From Nipponacmea schrenckii (Eukaryota; Mollusca; Gastropoda; Lottiidae): a DNA stretch of 64,000 nucleotides. Positions within the stretch are counted from its first letter, which is position 1, and each line of letters starts with the position of its first letter. The position numbers and the translations under genes are program-made. Below the pieces are notes generated by a model, which was not told the DNA's origin, did not search any database, and saw nothing but the letters and a program-made list of their open reading frames with translations. The stretch is taken from the NCBI GenBank assembly GCA_030562195.1, contig JAUJPP010000005.1, forward strand, positions 35,947,106 to 36,011,105, given 5' to 3'. This document shows, one piece after another, positions 60,200 through 64,000 of this stretch.

Positions 60200-63100
60200 A
60201 ATATAGTTGTTTCTTTGTTTTCTTTTCTTTCTTAGCCTTTGCTCTTTATGACTACCTATACGAATTATTAGGCATAGCCAGGCATAGCCTATAATATTGG
60301 AATTACTAATTCTTGACATAGACTTGGATAGTGACTAAAAATAACGTTTATTGGCTTTGGCTTGGAATCGATGAGAATTACAATGTTTCACTAATGAATA
60401 TTTTCATAAAGCACCCATTTGAGTATATTTTACCACCAAAAGTCCGTCTCGGGACAAATTGACGCAATAATGGAATCAGTCAACTGGAAAATTTAATTAA
60501 TTTTGTTTACAGAAAAGGTTGACAGGTTAACTATATAGGGCAACTTTCAGACATACCTGTTTTTATTTTTTGTAAAAAAAAAATTCGGGACAAGTTGGAC
60601 AAGTTATTTTTATAGGATAGCCTTGTAGCTTTTTAATAAATCAACGTCCAGACCAGGAAAGAATGTTTTAAATTAAAAACTTAACAAATTACAACACGTG
60701 TTCAAATGTGAAGCTACAAATCATTTACCATGGTTCAACATTTCAGCAGGTTTGTGAAACATATGAGAAAGCATTTTACGTAATTTATATGGATGGATCT
60801 GGGATCTTAGTCTGAAATTCTCATATAGCTTCCATTCTTTAGAATCTATATTTGCTCCTGCAATCAAAATGTGAATAACTTTACACTTCTTTAAACCCCA
60901 TGTAACTGATTTGAGGTAAAAAGGTTCTTTACAATTAAGGTTTTGTGACAGTGTGCAAGAACCGATCCGTCTTCTTCCGACTCTCTTACGTTGAGTTTTT
61001 GGACTAAATGAAGCTGTGTACGTAAACAAACTAAATTTATGCTTTCTGCTGATGTTGTTACTACGCCTCACATTTACCTTTTCACTCAGAATTGAACTTC
61101 ACAATACTGAGAAGTGAAATTAGTCTAGTCGTTTCAATTTCGGCCAAGGGGAACATTTCGATGTCAGTTTAAGATAAGCAGTGAACTATTTCCCGGCTTT
61201 ATTATATTTATTTTATTTTCAAAACTGAATCTGGTGGTCTTCGCTCGATTCACATAAACTGTGACATAAAGGCGACAATGTAGGCTATATTTTGAGAGAA
61301 AACAGCATTGAAGAATGCGTTATTACAGCGAACCAGAAACAATATCCAACTCTATATGCAAGAATGAACCATTGACAAGTTCAGTAATTTTTTACCATAA
61401 TAAATGACCAATTTGGACATCTGGATTGGAACAATGGAAATTTAATGATAATTTTATACGAGAATAATTAATAAATTTCATCAAATTCTTGGCTGCGATT
61501 GACCTCTCGGGGTCACGGGCGATTATCACATTCTAATTAATATTGGACATTTTAATTATAAAGCTTAAATTAAAACAGCATGGAAAATTCTCATGTATTA
61601 AATCTCCATTACCCAATGTTTATTACATTACGGTTTACAGAGGGTGCTTTTTTACAGTGCATATTACTTTCTTAAAATACAAGAGATGGGTGCAATTAAC
61701 TATTGTTTTTGATACAAACAAAAAACTTTCACTGGAACTGCAATCTGTAAATTGAACTATGAAATATAGAAGTGGTAATTGTCAGTCCATCATTCTAAAG
61801 TTCAATAAAGGATCAGTGCAAATACACCTCTTTCATTATACAGAACTCGTAAATTTGACTTAAATACAAAAAATATAAGTAAAGTAATAGTAATTGAGTC
61901 CATAATATTAATGGGGGTAGTAATTGGGTCAAAATGATGTATGATATTTTTGACAGGAGTAAAAAAGGATGTTTGGTTAAATAATTAATGTGTCGTTTAA
62001 ATTGATACAAAAGGAAAACGAACATGGCGACACCATCTTCTCTATTTTATTCAGTGTCACCTACAACAAATGATGAATTTCTTTTTTAATAATTCTAAAT
62101 GATTGGTCATGCTTTAATATTATATCATGCACGCGCAATGACTCCATAAAATTGGCGCCACTTAATGTATTGGCGGGAATCCAAAAAACAATAAAAGACT
62201 AAAAGAGTAACAGACGTGAATAGCAATGGTTCCAGAGTTAATCCTAGAACATAAATCTCAGACAAGTCAATGATAAAAAGATTGGAACGAATTCTTTGTC
62301 TGGGTCTTGTTATCAAGAGAACTGTGGAATGAGGAACCGGACGACCGTTTGAAAGCAACTTCCATGAGTGGATAAGATTAGCATCTCGAGAATTAATTCT
62401 ATTGTTCACGTGAAATAAATCCGCGTGTATTTACAGCCAAACTACTTGTGTTAATTTCTCGTTTCAATGAGGATAACAATGACGTCTTAATTAGAGCAAT
62501 TTCGAGGAAAATAAAACATCCTTGATGTCTTTAATAAGTTTGTGGTGAACTTCTCAATAGCCAGGAATATATTATCGTTTAAAGAAAATTGATCACTTTG
62601 TACTATGCGCATTGTATGCTGTACACGACAATATATCATATTTGAGAGGTAATCTCCCTTTACCAGTCTCTATCCATGTTCCTTTTCATGCCATGGCAAT
62701 GACAGTATTATTAAGCAAGAATGCCATCATGAGCCAAATTCTTCCCAGCCCATGTCTGACATTTTTGTCTAACGATGCTATGTTTATGGTGTATGGTTGT
62801 GTGGAATGGTTGGGGTGGAATTGAGTATCTGGATAAAGTCAGAGGCCTGCAATTTCGATTTAAGAACATTTTTTCTGGGTCTGCACGAATTAGGTGTTCC
62901 GGACCTGTTCCAAGTGTTCTGTTCGGGACTTGTTCTGGACATGAAGTGGAGAGTTCTGTAATGAACTAATATCTGAGTAGTTCTAGACAGGTTCTGAACA
63001 GGAATTATACTGGTAAACAATCGTATTATAAAAGTAGTATCATTTTCCATTTTGGAGGATATCCTTCACGAAGACAGTACTAATGATGAGGGAAACACAG

Positions 63101-64000
63101 ATGAACAGTCAATTATTGCCATATGTGCAGCACTAACAATGTTGGTCATATTAAATGCATAATTTCAAATTTCTGTTAAAATATGCAATATTCAAGTCTC
63201 TTTATAATTATAATAATTTTACTATCACTTGAATTGTGGATAGAAGCTAGTTCACAAAAGTAAAGCTAGTTGTTTATATCAACAACGGGCATCTTACATT
63301 TAGACTTTTGTCACGAGAATGAGAGACGTTATTTGCTATGCACCCCACGTTTATGTATGTTCTTCTTCTTAGTAGTTAATCATTAGTTATTCTGAAAACA
63401 ATGGTCAATTATGTAAAAGAAATGATATTTCTGACATATCGTTGTTATTTATGGTGGCAAACAGCTTGGATTAGTACGAAAATTACATTTATATTCCGTT
63501 CATGTCTCAACTCTCTTTAGTTTTTGTATGTATCTGTCTTAAGCAATTGTCGTAGATGAAATATTTTTTTTATAACTACATTCTGTTTTACATCCCAATA
63601 TCTGGGGAACCTTACAATTCTGGAGATTGGTCGTTCAGATATGTTTTTCTGCTTTTTGACAGACCTTAAAGTGGCGAAGAACTAAACGTAGTTCAGAAAA
63701 TATAATATATTTTGTAATATGTATGTAATATGAAATGGAGGGAACTTTAGACAGGTGAGCAGATCAAGCCTTCACATGTTTCATTTATAACTGACGAAGG
63801 ATCGTCAAAGTGCACAGTTTTAGGAGCAGAGGGCCTTGGACTATCGTCGTATTATAACCACTGGGCGTTTTATCAATGTCCGTCACTCTACACCAGATAA
63901 AGCGGATTGAAAAACACCAAAGAAACACAAATGCACCATATAAGGTCATTCCTATCCCAATCTCACGGATATTCTAAACTTGCAGAAATTGTTTCAGTAT
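60200..64000. other. Region without recognised gene
   Basis: AT-rich sequence to the window edge. The longest frame (60721-61071, minus, opens with GTG) has a basic central part, but no internal ATG gives a credible protein and no domain is seen. At 62895-63001 the motif GTTCTG/GTTCCG recurs several times. No RNA gene or transposon ends were recognised. Confidence 0.5.

Noticed and set aside
60721..61071. 116-codon minus-strand frame with a basic stretch (QRKRVGRRRIG)
   Set aside because: It opens with GTG, has no credible ATG start, no domain and no splice context.

Overview
This is an animal nuclear genome window, roughly two-thirds A+T. It has intron-split genes with GT/AG junctions and a heavy load of degenerate transposable elements. 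The elements point to a lophotrochozoan, most likely a mollusc: a 'Pearl'-like element with (CCGT)n and ~160-bp tandem units, tRNA-derived SINEs, Penelope remnants, and CR1/RTE-like LINE tails. The species assignment is inference.

The left 29 kb holds a three-gene block. (1) At 599-742 on the minus strand is a 5' exon of a p53/p63/p73-family gene. Its reading frame carries the transactivation motif SQDTFEYLW; the rest of the gene lies beyond the left edge. (2) From 2935 to 23975 on the plus strand is a complete 14-exon WRAP73 (WDR8) gene encoding about 445 residues. (3) From 26757 to 29248 on the minus strand is a complete four-exon TPRG1/TPRG1L-family gene encoding about 333 residues. As I recall the human 1p36 locus, TP73, WRAP73 and TPRG1L are neighbours there in the same order and relative orientation: TP73 head-to-head with WRAP73, and WRAP73 tail-to-tail with TPRG1L. 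This conserved microsynteny between a protostome and vertebrates is the most important observation in the window. The region between the p73-like exon and WRAP73 should hold a divergent promoter. It contains an exact E2F consensus (TTTGGCGGGA) and an unusual six-copy GTTACCGTTTT array.

The WRAP73 introns are packed with repeats. Intron 4 holds a LINE 3' end and a 3.1-kb Harbinger-like element with 3-bp TTA duplications, into which a Pearl-like element is nested. Intron 8 holds a 1.4-kb, ~25-bp minisatellite, a SINE and a short Pearl-like relative.

From 29.3 kb to the right edge I recognise no host gene. There are tandem, internally deleted Penelope-like retroelement remnants (29.8-34.55 kb). 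A hAT-type MITE with a perfect 8-bp target duplication sits at 32575-32773, and a TTAAAGG-ended MITE at 37.5 kb. A LINE 3' tail lies at 41.9-42.1 kb, a long-inverted-repeat (Mutator-like) element with a 12-bp flanking repeat at 56.05-56.66 kb, and a SINE near 60 kb. The rest is AT-rich sequence in which I see no supported gene. All intron/exon structures were read by eye from splice consensus and protein continuity, without an alignment program.
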